Part shown: positions 1 through 9,482 of the stretch, one piece after another
How the letters are laid out: every line of letters begins with the position of its first letter
Position numbering within the stretch: the stretch's first letter is position 1
Position numbers and translations under genes: made by a program
NCBI RefSeq assembly: GCF_014851585.1
Contig: NZ_JACVAB010000002.1
Span: 372,001-436,000 of the forward strand
Reading direction: 5' to 3'
DNA: 64,000 nt
From: Agrobacterium sp. AGB01
Lineage (GTDB): Bacteria; Pseudomonadota; Alphaproteobacteria; Rhizobiales; Rhizobiaceae
The notes under the pieces: model-generated
Database searches by the model: none
Told to the model about the DNA's origin: nothing
The model's input: only the letters and a program-made list of their open reading frames with translations

Positions 1-58
1 TATTTGCTGGAAAAACGATAAATCCGTTTTCTCGCAAAGGCTGTACTGATGACTATTT

Positions 59-93
59 TCAGGCAGGCGCCTTCATCGAAGGCGCGTGCCTGA
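59..93. other. Strong stem-loop at the left edge
   Basis: Bases 59-65 pair with 87-93 and bases 67-74 pair with 78-85, giving about 15 base pairs with one G-G mismatch and a three-base loop. Neither strand has a clear T-run after the stem, so it may be a terminator-like structure for a gene outside the window or a transcribed RNA structure. I see no gene in bases 1-319. Confidence 0.45.
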
Positions 94-319
94 ACCCATT
101 TTGGGATTCTTTTATCATTTTCGCGATGAAAGTGATTCGTTTGGCGCGCGCTGGCGATTTTTGTGATGCTTCAGCCGAGAACCCGACCTTGGATTTGCGT
201 TCCGGGGCCATCTATAACGGTTAACGCGCCGCTGAAATGGTTAAGACCTGACGACCAGCGATGCGAATGTTGGGTTTTAAATCCAAAAAAATGGCAATTT
301 TTATGCACCTGAAATCTGC

Positions 320-601
320 TTAACCGGAGATGACGTCGTTCCATTCTGGGTGACGAAGCACCTGCGCTTTGAAAAAAGGGCAAAGCGGCATTATTTTCCA
401 GCCACCTTTTCGCGCCTCTTCGATTGCGTGCGCTGCCAATGCCTGGCCAACGCCCTTGCCACGAAGTTCGTCGGGAACACCGGTGTGATCAAGAATGATT
501 AACTTTTCCGATGCGCGAGAATAGGTCATCTCTCCAGTATGGCCCTCAAGCGTTGCTGTGTAGAGACCTTTTGAGCCCGTTTCACTGCTTTTGAATTCCA
601 T
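320..601 (-). CDS. GNAT-like N-acetyltransferase (YidJ/COG2388 type)
   Basis: A 93-residue protein resembling the short single-domain acetyl-CoA N-acetyltransferases. It has the acetyl-CoA binding pattern with the VPDELRGKGVGQAL segment (R/Q-x-x-G-x-G/A) in the middle, and a C-terminal region rich in proline and cysteine (IMPLCPFFK) typical of this subfamily. The reading frame stays open upstream to 796, but that stretch lacks protein-like character and covers the hairpin at 791-824. A GGGAGA ribosome site just before two consecutive ATG codons (604 and 601) fixes the start; the second has the better spacing. The substrate is unknown. It stands alone, downstream of sciP on the same strand. 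Confidence 0.8.
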   Translation of the reverse strand: MEFKSSETGSKGLYTATLEGHTGEMTYSRASEKLIILDHTGVPDELRGKGVGQALAAHAIEEARKGGWKIMPLCPFFKAQVLRHPEWNDVISG

Positions 602-790
602 CATCTTCTCCCGCTTAACGTTTGTGATGGCGTAGGTATACCATGCCACATGAGCAGCAGACGGGAAAAGGTGACCGCAGTTTGTGAACAGTGATGTTAC
701 AATTTGGCATGTCCAGCTTGTGCTACGCCGCTGACTGCCGTGGGTAGGGAGCGCGAGGCGAGCCATTCTTACGGCGGCTGAAAACAGATA

Positions 791-824
791 CGCCACGGTG
801 CATGTTTTGAAACATGCCGTGGCG
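791..824 (-). terminator. Terminator-like hairpin downstream of sciP
   Basis: Bases 791-798 pair perfectly with 817-824, and 801-807 with 810-816, with a two-base bulge between the helices. The hairpin lies 50 bases past the sciP stop. The run of T on the minus strand after it is interrupted (TATCTGTTTT), so this is a likely but imperfect rho-independent terminator. Confidence 0.5.
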
Positions 825-846
825 CTATCTTGTATAATGGTCTCGA

Positions 847-862
847 TGCGGCTTAAGCCGCA
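847..862. repeat. Perfect 16-bp palindrome TGCGGCTTAAGCCGCA
   Basis: A perfect inverted repeat between the sciP stop (875) and the terminator-like hairpin. It could be part of the sciP 3' untranslated structure or a protein-binding site. Confidence 0.4.
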
Positions 863-874
863 ACAGGACTTTAA

Positions 875-1150
875 CTAGTGACGGTACTGCTGGATGCGCG
901 TGGTGCGCAGACCTGCAAGGCCGTGATCGGAAATCGAAGACTGCCAGGACAGGAATTCTTCAACCGTCAGCGTATATCGCTCACAGGCTTCTTCCAGGCT
1001 CAAAAGCCCACCCCGAACCGCGGCAACTACTTCTGCCTTTCTACGGATCACCCAACGACGGGTATCAGCCGGAGGAAGGTCGGCAATTGTTAGCGGGCTG
1101 CCATCTGGGCCGATGACATATTTTACTCGTGGACGTATCATTTCGGTCAT
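875..1150 (-). CDS. sciP: SciP, small inhibitor of CtrA (DUF1153)
   Basis: A 91-residue protein matching the DUF1153 family, whose characterised member SciP of Caulobacter binds the master cell-cycle regulator CtrA and blocks its transcriptional activity in G1. The family hallmarks are visible: the N-terminal VKYVIGPDGSPLT stretch, the helix RRWVIRRKAEVVAAVRGG, then LSLEEACERYTL-EEFLSW and the C-terminal GLAGLRTTRIQQYR. The length is exactly that of the family. The start ATG at 1150 gives MTEM, the usual N-terminus. It is monocistronic, with terminator-like structure downstream. The identification rests on remembered family sequence, which is extremely conserved in Alphaproteobacteria. Function in this organism is inferred. 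Confidence 0.93.
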   Translation of the reverse strand: MTEMIRPRVKYVIGPDGSPLTIADLPPADTRRWVIRRKAEVVAAVRGGLLSLEEACERYTLTVEEFLSWQSSISDHGLAGLRTTRIQQYRH

Positions 1151-1682
1151 TGGACACTCTATACAAACTCAAGACCATATAGGATCAACCTAGCGCGCTA
1201 ACTTTAAAAAAGAACTAAGCTGTTCGAGAGAATTTGTTAACAATTTGAACTATTTCGGGTGTTCTGTGAGGAAAACGGTTCAAATCTGGCCGAAAGAATA
1301 CGGTCGTGTCAAAAAAGCGCAGTCTTTGTCGTGCCAATAAAAAGGCACAACTTCGACATAAACCCCGCCGGATATATCTGCGTCTGCTGATTTAAGTATT
1401 TCTTATTTGTTGTTTCTGGCGATTACTGTAATTGTAATATATTCGAATGTTTTAATGTTATTATTCTCATGCGTGCAGTATGGTCGGTTGCACAGCGATT
1501 CCGTGTACTGTTCCAACCGATATGCCAATGCAAAAATCCAGCACCATTTTCAAATGTGAATTTCCAGACGCTTTTATAGAGGGGAGAAGAAACGTGTCGG
1601 GCAACGTTTCAACGACTGATGCAATTGATATGGCAGTTCAGGGTTTGTTTTCGTCGGAGTGCGGGGTGTGACCGGGGCCGTG
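1151..1682. other. Intergenic region between sciP and the LuxR gene
   Basis: About 530 bases between divergent genes, fairly AT-rich around 1200-1460. It must hold the sciP promoter (minus strand) and the luxR promoter (plus strand). A 63-codon open frame (1480-1671) runs into the LuxR gene in another frame but has no ribosome site and no recognisable domain, so I do not call it a gene. I see no RNA gene here. Confidence 0.4.
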
Positions 1683-2372
1683 ATGACAGACAAGGGCGAT
1701 AGCGAGTTTGCAAACCGTTTGGAAAGTGACCTCGCAGACTTATGCAAGAGACATGGCTTTGACCGTTATATTCTGACGGCTTTTCCACGGGCGGATAAAT
1801 CCGGCTTCCGGGACAATATCGTTCACAGCAACTGGCCGACGGGGCTGGTAAATGCCTATTCGCTCAGTGATGCGTTTCGGAGCAGCAAGCTGATTGCCAT
1901 GCTGAAGCGCAAGGTCGTTCCGGTGTTGCTACCAGGTTTGTGTTTCTGGCAGGACGAGAATGGTCGTGATGTGGCCGATCTTGGCAAGGAGTTTGCCCGG
2001 TTTGGTTACGCCAATGTCCTGGCCTGCTCACTGCATGACGCACATATGAATATCTATGTGTTGGCTCTCAGCAGCGACGCTGTCGACTCGACGCAGCCGG
2101 ATATGGCGGCATTATATTTTGAAGCTGTGGAGATTCTGGACAGGGCATCTGGCGACAGTCTGTTGCAGGCTGGGCCACGGGAAAAACTGACGGCTCGTGA
2201 AATTGAGTGTTTGCGTTGGTCTGCTGCCGGTAAAAGCAGTGAAGAGATCGCCATCATTCTCTCCATTTCCAGCCATACCGTGATCAGCTACCTGAAAAGC
2301 GCCATGCGCAAGCTTGAGGCAGTCAACCGCATGCAAGCGGTGGCGCGCGCCTATCGTTATCGATTGCTGTGA
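1683..2372 (+). CDS. LuxR-family regulator with autoinducer-binding-like domain (solo)
   Basis: A protein of about 229 residues with the two-domain layout of quorum-sensing LuxR proteins. Residues 1-150 resemble the autoinducer-binding fold, with the SNWPTGLVNAYSLSD-type segment where family members contact the acyl-homoserine lactone. A C-terminal LuxR helix-turn-helix starts at LTAREIECLRWSAAGKSSEEIA and continues through the recognition helix SSHTVISYLKSAMRKL. No luxI synthase lies in the window, so it is a solo by context; similar rhizobial proteins also serve as non-quorum regulators of motility. The start is uncertain: ATG at 1683 has a weak GGGG upstream, and GTG at 1659 is possible. 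The ligand is unknown. Confidence 0.8.
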   Translation: MTDKGDSEFANRLESDLADLCKRHGFDRYILTAFPRADKSGFRDNIVHSNWPTGLVNAYSLSDAFRSSKLIAMLKRKVVPVLLPGLCFWQDENGRDVADLGKEFARFGYANVLACSLHDAHMNIYVLALSSDAVDSTQPDMAALYFEAVEILDRASGDSLLQAGPREKLTAREIECLRWSAAGKSSEEIAIILSISSHTVISYLKSAMRKLEAVNRMQAVARAYRYRLL

Positions 2373-2386
2373 ATTTGGTGACGCGC

Positions 2387-2417
2387 AGGACGGATGATTG
2401 GAGCAATCAACCGTCCT
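2387..2417. terminator. Hairpin between convergent luxR and cysQ
   Basis: AGGACGG (2387-2393) pairs with 2411-2417 and GATTG (2396-2400) with 2404-2408, around a three-base loop with a 2x2 internal loop. Its position between two convergent genes suggests a shared bidirectional terminator, although T-tracts are absent. Confidence 0.5.
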
Positions 2418-2435
2418 TGCTTCTCAAAGCAATAA

Positions 2436-3227
2436 TCAGGTGTTTTCCGCCATGGCGGGCGTGCCCCAGGCCACGAAATGGCCGTTGGCAAGACCTTCTT
2501 CCGTGCAGATCTTGGGCAGATAGACCAGTGGGGCACCTTCCGGTGTTACTGTGATGCCGCCGGCCGCGCGCAAGATGGCGTCACCTGCCGCCGTATCCCA
2601 CAACATGGTACGGCTGAACCGTGGGTAAACATCGGCCTGACCTTCGGCAATAAGACAGAATTTCAGCGATGATCCGACCGAATTGAAGTTGCGAATGCCG
2701 TGCTGTGTGACGAAAGCTGTCGTTTCCGGCGTGCTGTGCGAGCGACTGATGAGCGCCATCATCGCGTCAGGACAGCTTCTCGTGTTGATCTCTTCCCGCG
2801 AGACGATGTTGAAATCCTCGTCGAGTGTGAGCTTTTCGGCAATACCTTCGTGACCGGTCCAGAGTGTTCTGAGCAGAGGCGCCAGCACCACACCGATTAC
2901 CGGTTTTCCATCGCGAATCAGCGCAATATTGACGGTGAAATCGTCGTTTCCGGCGATGAACTCCTTGGTGCCATCAAGCGGGTCGACCAGAAAGAAATCG
3001 CCGCCGGATATTTCCGGCATGATGCCAGATGATACGGCCTCTTCGGCAATAACCGGAATAGTGGGAAATGCCTGTTCCAGCGCTGCCAGAATAACGTCTT
3101 CGGCACGCTGATCCGCCTCTGTGACGGGGGAGCAGTCATTCTTATAGAGCACATGTGGCCCAGCCGTGTGGATGGCCATGATTTCTCGACCTGCTGCAAA
3201 GGCTGCGTGTGTCAGATGCTCCAGCAT
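2436..3227 (-). CDS. cysQ: 3'(2'),5'-bisphosphate nucleotidase CysQ
   Basis: A 263-residue member of the inositol monophosphatase/FIG superfamily. It most resembles CysQ, which removes the 3' phosphate from 3'-phosphoadenosine 5'-phosphate formed during sulfate assimilation. The metal-binding motifs are intact: VIAEEAV (the paired Glu), the signature DPLDGTKEF, and the C-terminal WDTAAGDAIL motif. Length is normal. It converges with the LuxR gene and is transcribed alone. Other family activities (inositol-1-phosphatase) cannot be fully excluded from sequence, but TKEFI after the DGT motif favours CysQ. Confidence 0.9.
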   Translation of the reverse strand: MLEHLTHAAFAAGREIMAIHTAGPHVLYKNDCSPVTEADQRAEDVILAALEQAFPTIPVIAEEAVSSGIMPEISGGDFFLVDPLDGTKEFIAGNDDFTVNIALIRDGKPVIGVVLAPLLRTLWTGHEGIAEKLTLDEDFNIVSREEINTRSCPDAMMALISRSHSTPETTAFVTQHGIRNFNSVGSSLKFCLIAEGQADVYPRFSRTMLWDTAAGDAILRAAGGITVTPEGAPLVYLPKICTEEGLANGHFVAWGTPAMAENT

Positions 3228-3610
3228 TTTGACGATGTGTCCTCGGGTTCCCAGCGTTGTCTCAGATATATCGCATTCATTTCAAGTATTTACGATATAT
3301 AATATTGATAAATACAGCATTAAATTGTGTCTGGAAATGGTACGGGTATCATTTCGAGTTATGTTAAGTGATAACGTTGTATTACACTGCGAAATGAGTG
3401 GTTTTTGCTCAGCTTCTGCCGAATTCCTGCTCTTTGTGATCCCAAATGCGGCAGTGAATATGAAAACTCCAAATATTTGGCTGAAATTTTCCTTTTGGGC
3501 TTCACATTTCTTTCGAACGCGTTATGCATTTCATACGGATCTGTCTTACAGGATCGCGGGAACGTAATAAAAGAGATGTGCTCCTTTAGAGGGTGCATCC
3601 GGGGGAAAAT
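3228..3610. other. Intergenic region upstream of livH
   Basis: About 380 AT-rich bases between divergent cysQ and livH. Open frames across it overlap each other and look non-coding. The liv operon promoter should lie here. I could not assign -35/-10 boxes with confidence. Confidence 0.35.
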
Positions 3611-4513
3611 ATGGAGTATTTTATCCAGCAGCTCATAAACGGGCTGACTCTTGGTTCTATCTATGGCCTGATCGCAATTGGCTATACGATGGTTTACGGC
3701 ATTATCGGCATGATCAACTTCGCCCATGGCGACATCTTCATGCTGGGTGGCTTCGCAGCCCTTATCGTCTTCCTCATTCTCACATCGTTTTTTGCCGGTA
3801 TTCCGGTGGCGCTGCTCCTTCTTCTTATGATGGTTGTTGCGATGCTGATGACCGGTTTGTGGAACTGGACGATTGAGCGCGTGGCTTACCGGCCGCTGCG
3901 TGGTTCCTTCCGCCTCGCACCGCTGATCACCGCGATCGGCATGTCGATTGTGCTGTCCAACTTCATTCAGGTTACACAGGGTCCACGTAACAAGCCGATC
4001 CCGTCGCTTGTGACAGATGTCTTCCACTTCGGCGCAATCACCATCTCGTTGAAGCAGCTTATCATTGTGGCAGTCACATCCGTGCTGTTGTTCGTGTTCT
4101 GGTATATCGTCAACAAGACACCGCTTGGCCGTGCGCAACGTGCAACCGAGCAGGACCGCAAGATGGCGGCACTTCTGGGTGTCGATGTAGACCGCACCAT
4201 TTCGATTACCTTTGTTATGGGCGCTGCTCTCGCAGCCGTCGCTGGCACGCTGTACCTCATGTATTATGGTGTTGCCTCGTTCAATGACGGGTTCATTCCG
4301 GGCGTAAAGGCGTTCACGGCTGCGGTTCTTGGTGGCATTGGCTCACTGCCAGGCGCTGTGCTCGGTGGTCTTCTGATCGGACTGATCGAAAGCCTTTGGT
4401 CTGCCTATTTCTCGATTGCCTACAAGGATGTTGCAGCTTTTGCCATTCTTGCATTCGTTCTGATCTTCAAGCCTACGGGCATCCTCGGACGTCCCGAAGT
4501 CGAGAAGGTATAA
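3611..4513 (+). CDS. livH: Branched-chain amino acid ABC transporter permease LivH
   Basis: A 300-residue inner-membrane permease of the LIV-I (HAAT) family, with about eight hydrophobic segments. It shows the N-terminal family signature [21 protein letters not shown] and the INFAHGD motif, and the C-terminal [15 protein letters not shown] region. The ATG at 3611 is preceded by GGGGGA at ideal spacing. An upstream in-frame GTG (3593) is less likely. It is the first gene of livHMGF and should pair with LivM as the membrane channel for leucine, isoleucine, valine and possibly other amino acids. Confidence 0.92.
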   Translation: MEYFIQQLINGLTLGSIYGLIAIGYTMVYGIIGMINFAHGDIFMLGGFAALIVFLILTSFFAGIPVALLLLLMMVVAMLMTGLWNWTIERVAYRPLRGSFRLAPLITAIGMSIVLSNFIQVTQGPRNKPIPSLVTDVFHFGAITISLKQLIIVAVTSVLLFVFWYIVNKTPLGRAQRATEQDRKMAALLGVDVDRTISITFVMGAALAAVAGTLYLMYYGVASFNDGFIPGVKAFTAAVLGGIGSLPGAVLGGLLIGLIESLWSAYFSIAYKDVAAFAILAFVLIFKPTGILGRPEVEKV

Positions 4514-4517
4514 AAAC

Positions 4518-5915
4518 ATGGCAAATTTTGGCTCTGAAACAAAATCCTCCAGCCCCGATCTTACGGTCGTGGCGCTGAAGGAAGGCCTCTACGCGGGCTT
4601 GATTTCCTTCGGCATGTTCCTGCTGTTCGTTGGTATTCGTACCTTTCAGGATATCAATAACGCACTTGTCTGGGAGACCCGTTGGGACCTCCTGGCGATT
4701 TTTGTCGCCATCGCTGCTGTCGGTCGTTTTCTGGTTGTTGGTTTTATCAAGCCAGCGCTTGATTCACGTAAACTGAAAAAAGCACGCACTGGCGTACTGG
4801 ATATCACTGAAGAAAAAAGTGATTTCCAAAAGTATTTTCTGAAGATCGCGCTTGTTGCGTTGCTTCTCTACCCACCTGCTATGGTCGCAATTAACGGCTT
4901 CCAGGGTTCACTGAAATACGTTGATAACTTCGGCATCCAGATCCTGATATACGTCATGCTGGCATGGGGCTTGAATATCGTTGTCGGTCTGGCCGGTTTG
5001 CTCGATCTGGGATATGTGGCGTTCTACGCGGTTGGTGCCTATTCCTACGCACTGCTGTCCAGCTACTTCGGCTTCTCGTTCTGGCTGCTCTTGCCAATGT
5101 CCGGTATTCTGGCGGCGTTTTGGGGTGTTATCCTCGGCTTCCCCGTTCTGCGCCTGCGTGGTGACTATCTAGCCATCGTGACACTTGCCTTCGGTGAAAT
5201 CATTCGTCTTGTTTTGATAAACTGGACAGATGTGACCAAGGGCACGTTCGGTATCTCGAGCATCGCCAAGGCATCGGTCTTCGGCATCTGGTCGTTCGAT
5301 ACCGGTGCGCCGAACAACTTCGCCAAGGCTTTTGGCCTGTCGATGTCGTCGGCCTATTATAAAATCTTCCTGTTCTACGTCATCCTGGCGCTTTGCCTTC
5401 TGACTGCCTACGTCACGATCCGCCTGCGTCGCATGCCGATCGGTCGTGCATGGGAAGCCCTGCGTGAAGATGAAATTGCCTGCCGCTCGCTTGGTATCGA
5501 TACGGTTGCGACCAAACTCACCGCCTTTGCAACAGGCGCGATGTTTGGTGGTTTTGCCGGTTCATTCTTCGCAGCTCGTCAGGGGTTCGTATCGCCTGAA
5601 TCCTTCGTGTTCCTTGAATCTGCGGTCATTCTGGCCATCGTGGTTCTCGGTGGCATGGGATCACTCACCGGCATTGCCATTGCGGCTGTGGTGATGGTGG
5701 GTGGCACGGAAGCGCTGCGCGAAATGGAGTTCCTCAAACATTTCTTCGGAAATGACTTCACGCCCGAACTCTACCGTATGCTGCTGTTCGGTCTGGCAAT
5801 GATTATCGTGATGCTGTTCAAGCCACGTGGTTTTGTGGGTTCACGCGAACCAACTGCCTTCTTGAAAAAACGCAAGGCTGTCTCCGGCAGCTTTACGAAG
5901 GAAGGTCACGGCTGA
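4518..5915 (+). CDS. livM: Branched-chain amino acid ABC transporter permease LivM
   Basis: A 465-residue second permease of the LIV system, starting four bases after livH. It is longer than the minimal permeases because of an N-terminal extension with two hydrophobic segments (roughly residues 15-80), as in other proteobacterial LivM proteins. The conserved core contains [39 protein letters not shown] and the cytoplasmic coupling loop [19 protein letters not shown], which contacts the ATPases. The stop codon overlaps the start of livG by one base, so translation is likely coupled. Confidence 0.92.
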   Translation: MANFGSETKSSSPDLTVVALKEGLYAGLISFGMFLLFVGIRTFQDINNALVWETRWDLLAIFVAIAAVGRFLVVGFIKPALDSRKLKKARTGVLDITEEKSDFQKYFLKIALVALLLYPPAMVAINGFQGSLKYVDNFGIQILIYVMLAWGLNIVVGLAGLLDLGYVAFYAVGAYSYALLSSYFGFSFWLLLPMSGILAAFWGVILGFPVLRLRGDYLAIVTLAFGEIIRLVLINWTDVTKGTFGISSIAKASVFGIWSFDTGAPNNFAKAFGLSMSSAYYKIFLFYVILALCLLTAYVTIRLRRMPIGRAWEALREDEIACRSLGIDTVATKLTAFATGAMFGGFAGSFFAARQGFVSPESFVFLESAVILAIVVLGGMGSLTGIAIAAVVMVGGTEALREMEFLKHFFGNDFTPELYRMLLFGLAMIIVMLFKPRGFVGSREPTAFLKKRKAVSGSFTKEGHG

Positions 5916-6781
5916 TGGCATCCGGAGCAAGTTCCATGAAAAAAGATACGATACTGAAGGTCGAGCATCTCTCGATGAAGTTCGGCGGCTTGATGGCCAT
6001 CAACGATTTTTCCTTCGAAGCCAAGCGTGGTGAAATCACCGCGTTGATCGGGCCGAACGGCGCTGGCAAAACAACGGTGTTCAACTGCATCACCGGTTTT
6101 TACAAGCCGACAATGGGCATGATCACCATGAACGGGAAGGAGGGGCAGCAGCACCTTCTGGAACGTTTGCCGGATTTCGAGATCACCAAAAAAGCAAAGG
6201 TTGCGAGAACCTTCCAGAATATCCGGCTTTTCTCCGGTCTGACGGTGCTCGAAAACCTGCTGGTTGCGCAGCACAACGTGCTGATGAAGGCATCCGGTTA
6301 CACCATTCTCGGCTTGCTAGGTTTCGCGGCTTACAAAAACGCTGCAGCCGATGCCATCGAGAAGGCAAAGTACTGGCTCGACAAGGCCAATCTGACGGAT
6401 CGTGCTGATGATCCGGCAGGTGATCTTTCCTATGGCGCGCAGCGTCGTCTGGAAATTGCCCGTGCCATGTGCACCGGTCCTGAGCTGTTGTGCCTCGACG
6501 AGCCGGCCGCTGGTCTGAACCCAAAGGAATCTCTGGCACTGAACGCATTGCTGCGTGGCATTCGCGATGAAGGAACATCGCTTCTGCTGATCGAGCACGA
6601 CATGTCGGTGGTTATGGAAATTTCCGACCATGTGGTGGTGCTTGAATACGGTCAGAAGATTTCTGACGGGACGCCGGACCATGTCAAGAATGACCCCAAG
6701 GTCATCGCCGCCTACCTCGGTGTCGAGGACGATGAAGTGGAAGAAATTATTGCTGAAGAACTTGACGGGGGAGCGGTCTGA
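5915..6781 (+). CDS. livG: Branched-chain amino acid ABC transporter ATPase LivG
   Basis: A 288-residue ABC ATPase of the LivG type. Walker A is GPNGAGKTT, the Q-loop follows RTFQNIRLF, the signature is LSYGAQRRLEIA, Walker B is LLCLDEPAAG, and the H-loop His lies in LLIEHDM. The glutamine-rich insertion after Walker A and the AAGLNP D-loop are typical of LivG. The start overlaps the livM stop (TGATG) and a GGAAGG lies upstream; an internal ATG at 5936 is an alternative. It partners with LivF on the cytoplasmic face. Confidence 0.92.
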   Translation: MASGASSMKKDTILKVEHLSMKFGGLMAINDFSFEAKRGEITALIGPNGAGKTTVFNCITGFYKPTMGMITMNGKEGQQHLLERLPDFEITKKAKVARTFQNIRLFSGLTVLENLLVAQHNVLMKASGYTILGLLGFAAYKNAAADAIEKAKYWLDKANLTDRADDPAGDLSYGAQRRLEIARAMCTGPELLCLDEPAAGLNPKESLALNALLRGIRDEGTSLLLIEHDMSVVMEISDHVVVLEYGQKISDGTPDHVKNDPKVIAAYLGVEDDEVEEIIAEELDGGAV

Positions 6782-7509
6782 TGTCCGGTGAATCCCTTCT
6801 TAAAGTCCAGAATGTTGAAACCTATTACGGCAATATCCGTGCGCTCGCCGGTGTCGATATCGAGGTGAACAGGGGCAAGATCGTCAGCCTTATCGGCGCT
6901 AACGGTGCTGGCAAATCCACGTTGATGATGACCATTTGCGGTAGCCCACAGGCCCGCTCCGGTTCGGTCATATTCGATGGCGAGGACATTACCCGTGTTC
7001 CAACACACCTGATTGCGCGCAGGCGTATTGCGCAGTCTCCTGAAGGTCGTCGCATTTTTCCGCGCATGACAGTTCTGGAAAACCTTCAGATGGGCGCTGG
7101 TCTGGATAATCTGAAATACTTCAAGGAGGATGTGGAGAAGATCTTTGTGATGTTCCCGCGCCTGAAGGAACGTCAGAGCCAGCGTGGCGGTACATTGTCG
7201 GGTGGTGAGCAGCAGATGCTGTCCATCGGCCGCGCGCTGATGGCCCGCCCGAAATTGCTGTTGCTGGACGAACCTTCACTGGGTTTGGCGCCACTGATTG
7301 TGAAGGGTATTTTTGAAGCGATCAAGAAACTGAACAGGGAAGAAGGTCTGACCGTGTTTCTTGTCGAACAGAACGCTTTTGCTGCCCTCAAGCTTTCCGA
7401 CCGCGCTTATGTGATGGTGAACGGCAAGGTAACCATGAGCGGTTCCGGCAAGGAACTTCTGGCCGATCCTGAAGTGCGTGCGGCCTATCTGGAAGGTGGC
7501 CGCCACTGA
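6781..7509 (+). CDS. livF: Branched-chain amino acid ABC transporter ATPase LivF
   Basis: A 242-residue second ATPase. Walker A is GANGAGKST, the signature is LSGGEQQML, Walker B is LLLLDEPSLG, and the LAPLIV stretch after Walker B is typical of LivF. The ATG overlaps the livG stop by one base. It forms the heterodimeric motor with LivG. It is the last gene of the tightly coupled livHMGF block; a small membrane protein and a binding protein follow after a 330-base spacer. Confidence 0.92.
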   Translation: MSGESLLKVQNVETYYGNIRALAGVDIEVNRGKIVSLIGANGAGKSTLMMTICGSPQARSGSVIFDGEDITRVPTHLIARRRIAQSPEGRRIFPRMTVLENLQMGAGLDNLKYFKEDVEKIFVMFPRLKERQSQRGGTLSGGEQQMLSIGRALMARPKLLLLDEPSLGLAPLIVKGIFEAIKKLNREEGLTVFLVEQNAFAALKLSDRAYVMVNGKVTMSGSGKELLADPEVRAAYLEGGRH

Positions 7510-7840
7510 TATGCGTCACGAAAACTTTTGGCGGTTTTCAAGACGATAAAAGGTGAGGCAACGAGATTTTGAACGGCGAGATTTCTACGAAGTCGCCGTT
7601 TTAAAAAAGAAATTCAGGTGTCGCCAGCCATCAAAAAGAAGCTGGCACCCCTGCAATCGGAATGGTGTTTCTCTTTCTGAGAAATGTCATGCCGCAAAAT
7701 ACTTTCCCGTCTTTGGCCTCAAAGCTGGCAACAGATTTGAAGGGGTGGGAAATGGAATTCCCGGTCTGCAAGGACCGGTTTTAAAATAAGAATAACGGAG
7801 CGTCTGTCGTAAGGGCGACCGCGCTAAAGGGGAAAACGAA
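7510..7840 (+). other. livF downstream spacer with a short hairpin
   Basis: A 331-base spacer. CCGGTC (7761-7766) pairs with GACCGG (7773-7778) around a six-base loop and is followed by TTTTAAAA, a possible weak terminator or attenuator between livF and the downstream small membrane protein. The 78-codon open frame at 7553-7789 runs through this hairpin, has no family resemblance and is probably not coding. Confidence 0.4.
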
Positions 7841-8194
7841 ATGCAGGGACTTTTTTTCGAAACAGATACGATGCCTCGTTACATCTTGCGGGCATTGGTT
7901 CTGCTTCTGGGGTTCTGGACAGCATGGCGGACCGGCAAGTCGGTAGCCGATAGTTGGGGCGAAATGCCTCGGGTCATCGTCTATACGTTACTTCTGGGCT
8001 TCGCCATGCGCTTTTTGCATCACGCGCTGTTTAACGGCCCGATGCTAAATGGCTTCTACTACACAATCGATGTGGTGTTGTTGCTTGTTTTTTCCGTTGC
8101 CGGTTTCCGTACTCGCAGAACGAGCCAAATGGTCAATAACTACTATTGGCTGTACGAAAAAAGTTCTGCTTTTTCCTGGAAGAAGAAAGATTGA
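7841..8194 (+). CDS. Small membrane protein, DUF6867-like
   Basis: A 117-residue protein with three hydrophobic segments (about residues 13-29, 45-62 and 69-85) and a basic C-terminus ending KKKD. An AAAGGGG ribosome site sits just before the ATG. Proteins of this size and pattern occur between livF and the leucine-binding protein gene in rhizobia and are annotated as DUF6867. The function is not known. The position between transporter ATPase and binding-protein genes suggests a role in or with the LIV transporter, but that is only contextual. Confidence 0.75.
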   Translation: MQGLFFETDTMPRYILRALVLLLGFWTAWRTGKSVADSWGEMPRVIVYTLLLGFAMRFLHHALFNGPMLNGFYYTIDVVLLLVFSVAGFRTRRTSQMVNNYYWLYEKSSAFSWKKKD

Positions 8195-8313
8195 CAGGGC
8201 AGGGTCTCTGACCTCAGACTGCTCGCAAAGGTGGAACAGCTTTCCTGTTTAGTGATGATGGGGCTGGACAGGTGAACAACAATACCCATCCAAAAGGAAC
8301 TGGGAGTAACATA

Positions 8314-9432
8314 ATGAAGAAGTCTCTTCTTTCCGCAGTAGCGCTGACTGCAATGGTCGCGTTCAGCGGCTCTGCCTGGGCTGATATTCTCGTCGCCGTT
8401 GGTGGCCCGCTGACTGGCCCGAACGCAGCGTTCGGTGCACAGCTCCAGAAGGGTGCCGAGCAAGCGGCAGCAGACATTAATGCCGCTGGCGGTATTAACG
8501 GCGAACAGATCAAGATCGTCCTTGGTGACGACGTGTCCGACCCCAAGCAGGGCATCTCCGTTGCCAACAAGTTCGTTGCTGACGGCGTGAAGTTTGTTGT
8601 TGGTCACTTCAACTCGGGCGTTTCGATCCCGGCTTCCGAAGTGTACGCAGAAAACGGCATTCTCGAAGTGACGCCTGCTGCGACCAACCCGGTTTTCACC
8701 GAACGCGGCCTGTGGAACACTTTCCGTACGTGCGGTCGTGACGACCAGCAGGGCGGCATTGCCGGCAAGTATCTTGCTGACCACTTCAAGGATGCAAAGA
8801 TCGCCATCATTCACGACAAGACCCCATATGGTCAGGGCCTTGCCGACGAAACCAAAAAGGCTGCAAACGCTGCCGGTGTGACTGAAGCCATGTACGAAGG
8901 CGTTAACGTCGGCGACAAGGACTTCTCCGCACTGATCGCAAAGATGAAGGAAGCCGGCGTTTCCATCATCTATTGGGGCGGCCTGCACACTGAAGCTGGT
9001 CTGATCATCCGTCAGGCTGCCGACCAGGGTCTGAAGGCAACGCTCATTTCGGGTGACGGTATCGTGTCCAACGAACTGGCCTCGATTGCTGGTGACGCTG
9101 TTGAAGGGACCCTCAACACATTCGGTCCTGATCCAACCCTGCGTCCTGAAAACAAGGAACTGGTAGAGAAGTTCAAGGCTGCCGGCTTCAACCCTGAAGC
9201 TTACACTCTGTACTCCTACGCTGCGCTCCAGACGATTGCTGAAGCTGCCAAGGCTGCCGGTTCGACCGACGCTGAAGCTGTTGCCGAAGCAATGAAGAAG
9301 GGCACGTTCAAGACCGTTCTTGGCGATATCTCCTTCGACGAAAAGGGCGATCCAAAGCTTCCTGGTTACGTTATGTACGAGTGGAAGAAGGGTCCGGACG
9401 GCAAGTTCAGCTACTTCCAGCAGGGCAGCTAG
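8314..9432 (+). CDS. livK: Periplasmic branched-chain amino acid-binding protein (LivJ/LivK family)
   Basis: A 372-residue substrate-binding protein. The signal peptide is about 23 residues, [14 protein letters not shown] followed by a small-residue cleavage site after SAWA. The mature part begins [19 protein letters not shown], the family entry strand and loop, and continues through [26 protein letters not shown] and [15 protein letters not shown] lies before the ATG. The codon use is strongly biased towards preferred codons, consistent with high expression. It captures the amino acid for LivHMGF. A strong terminator follows. Ligand specificity (Leu/Ile/Val or broader) is not readable from sequence. 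Confidence 0.9.
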   Translation: MKKSLLSAVALTAMVAFSGSAWADILVAVGGPLTGPNAAFGAQLQKGAEQAAADINAAGGINGEQIKIVLGDDVSDPKQGISVANKFVADGVKFVVGHFNSGVSIPASEVYAENGILEVTPAATNPVFTERGLWNTFRTCGRDDQQGGIAGKYLADHFKDAKIAIIHDKTPYGQGLADETKKAANAAGVTEAMYEGVNVGDKDFSALIAKMKEAGVSIIYWGGLHTEAGLIIRQAADQGLKATLISGDGIVSNELASIAGDAVEGTLNTFGPDPTLRPENKELVEKFKAAGFNPEAYTLYSYAALQTIAEAAKAAGSTDAEAVAEAMKKGTFKTVLGDISFDEKGDPKLPGYVMYEWKKGPDGKFSYFQQGS

Positions 9433-9453
9433 GTTTCTGCTAATACATCCAAG

Positions 9454-9482
9454 AAGCCCGGCAGAGATGCCGGGCTTTTTGC
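9454..9482 (+). terminator. Rho-independent terminator after livK
   Basis: AAGCCCGGC (9454-9462) and GCCGGGCTT (9469-9477) form a perfect nine-pair stem with a six-base loop, followed by a T-run. Confidence 0.9.

Noticed and set aside
604..796. N-terminal extension of the acetyltransferase frame up to 796
   Set aside because: It spans the sciP terminator-like hairpin, has no protein-family character and has a poorer start signal than the ATG pair at 601-604.
1480..1671. 63-codon open frame before the LuxR gene
   Set aside because: No ribosome site, no domain, different frame from the LuxR gene it overlaps. It could be a remnant of an upstream region but cannot be supported.
3166..3567. 133-codon plus-strand frame across the cysQ-livH spacer
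   Set aside because: It overlaps cysQ antisense, lacks a ribosome site and its sequence is low in protein-like composition.
7553..7789. 78-codon frame after livF
   Set aside because: No ribosome site or family match, and it contains the hairpin at 7761-7778.
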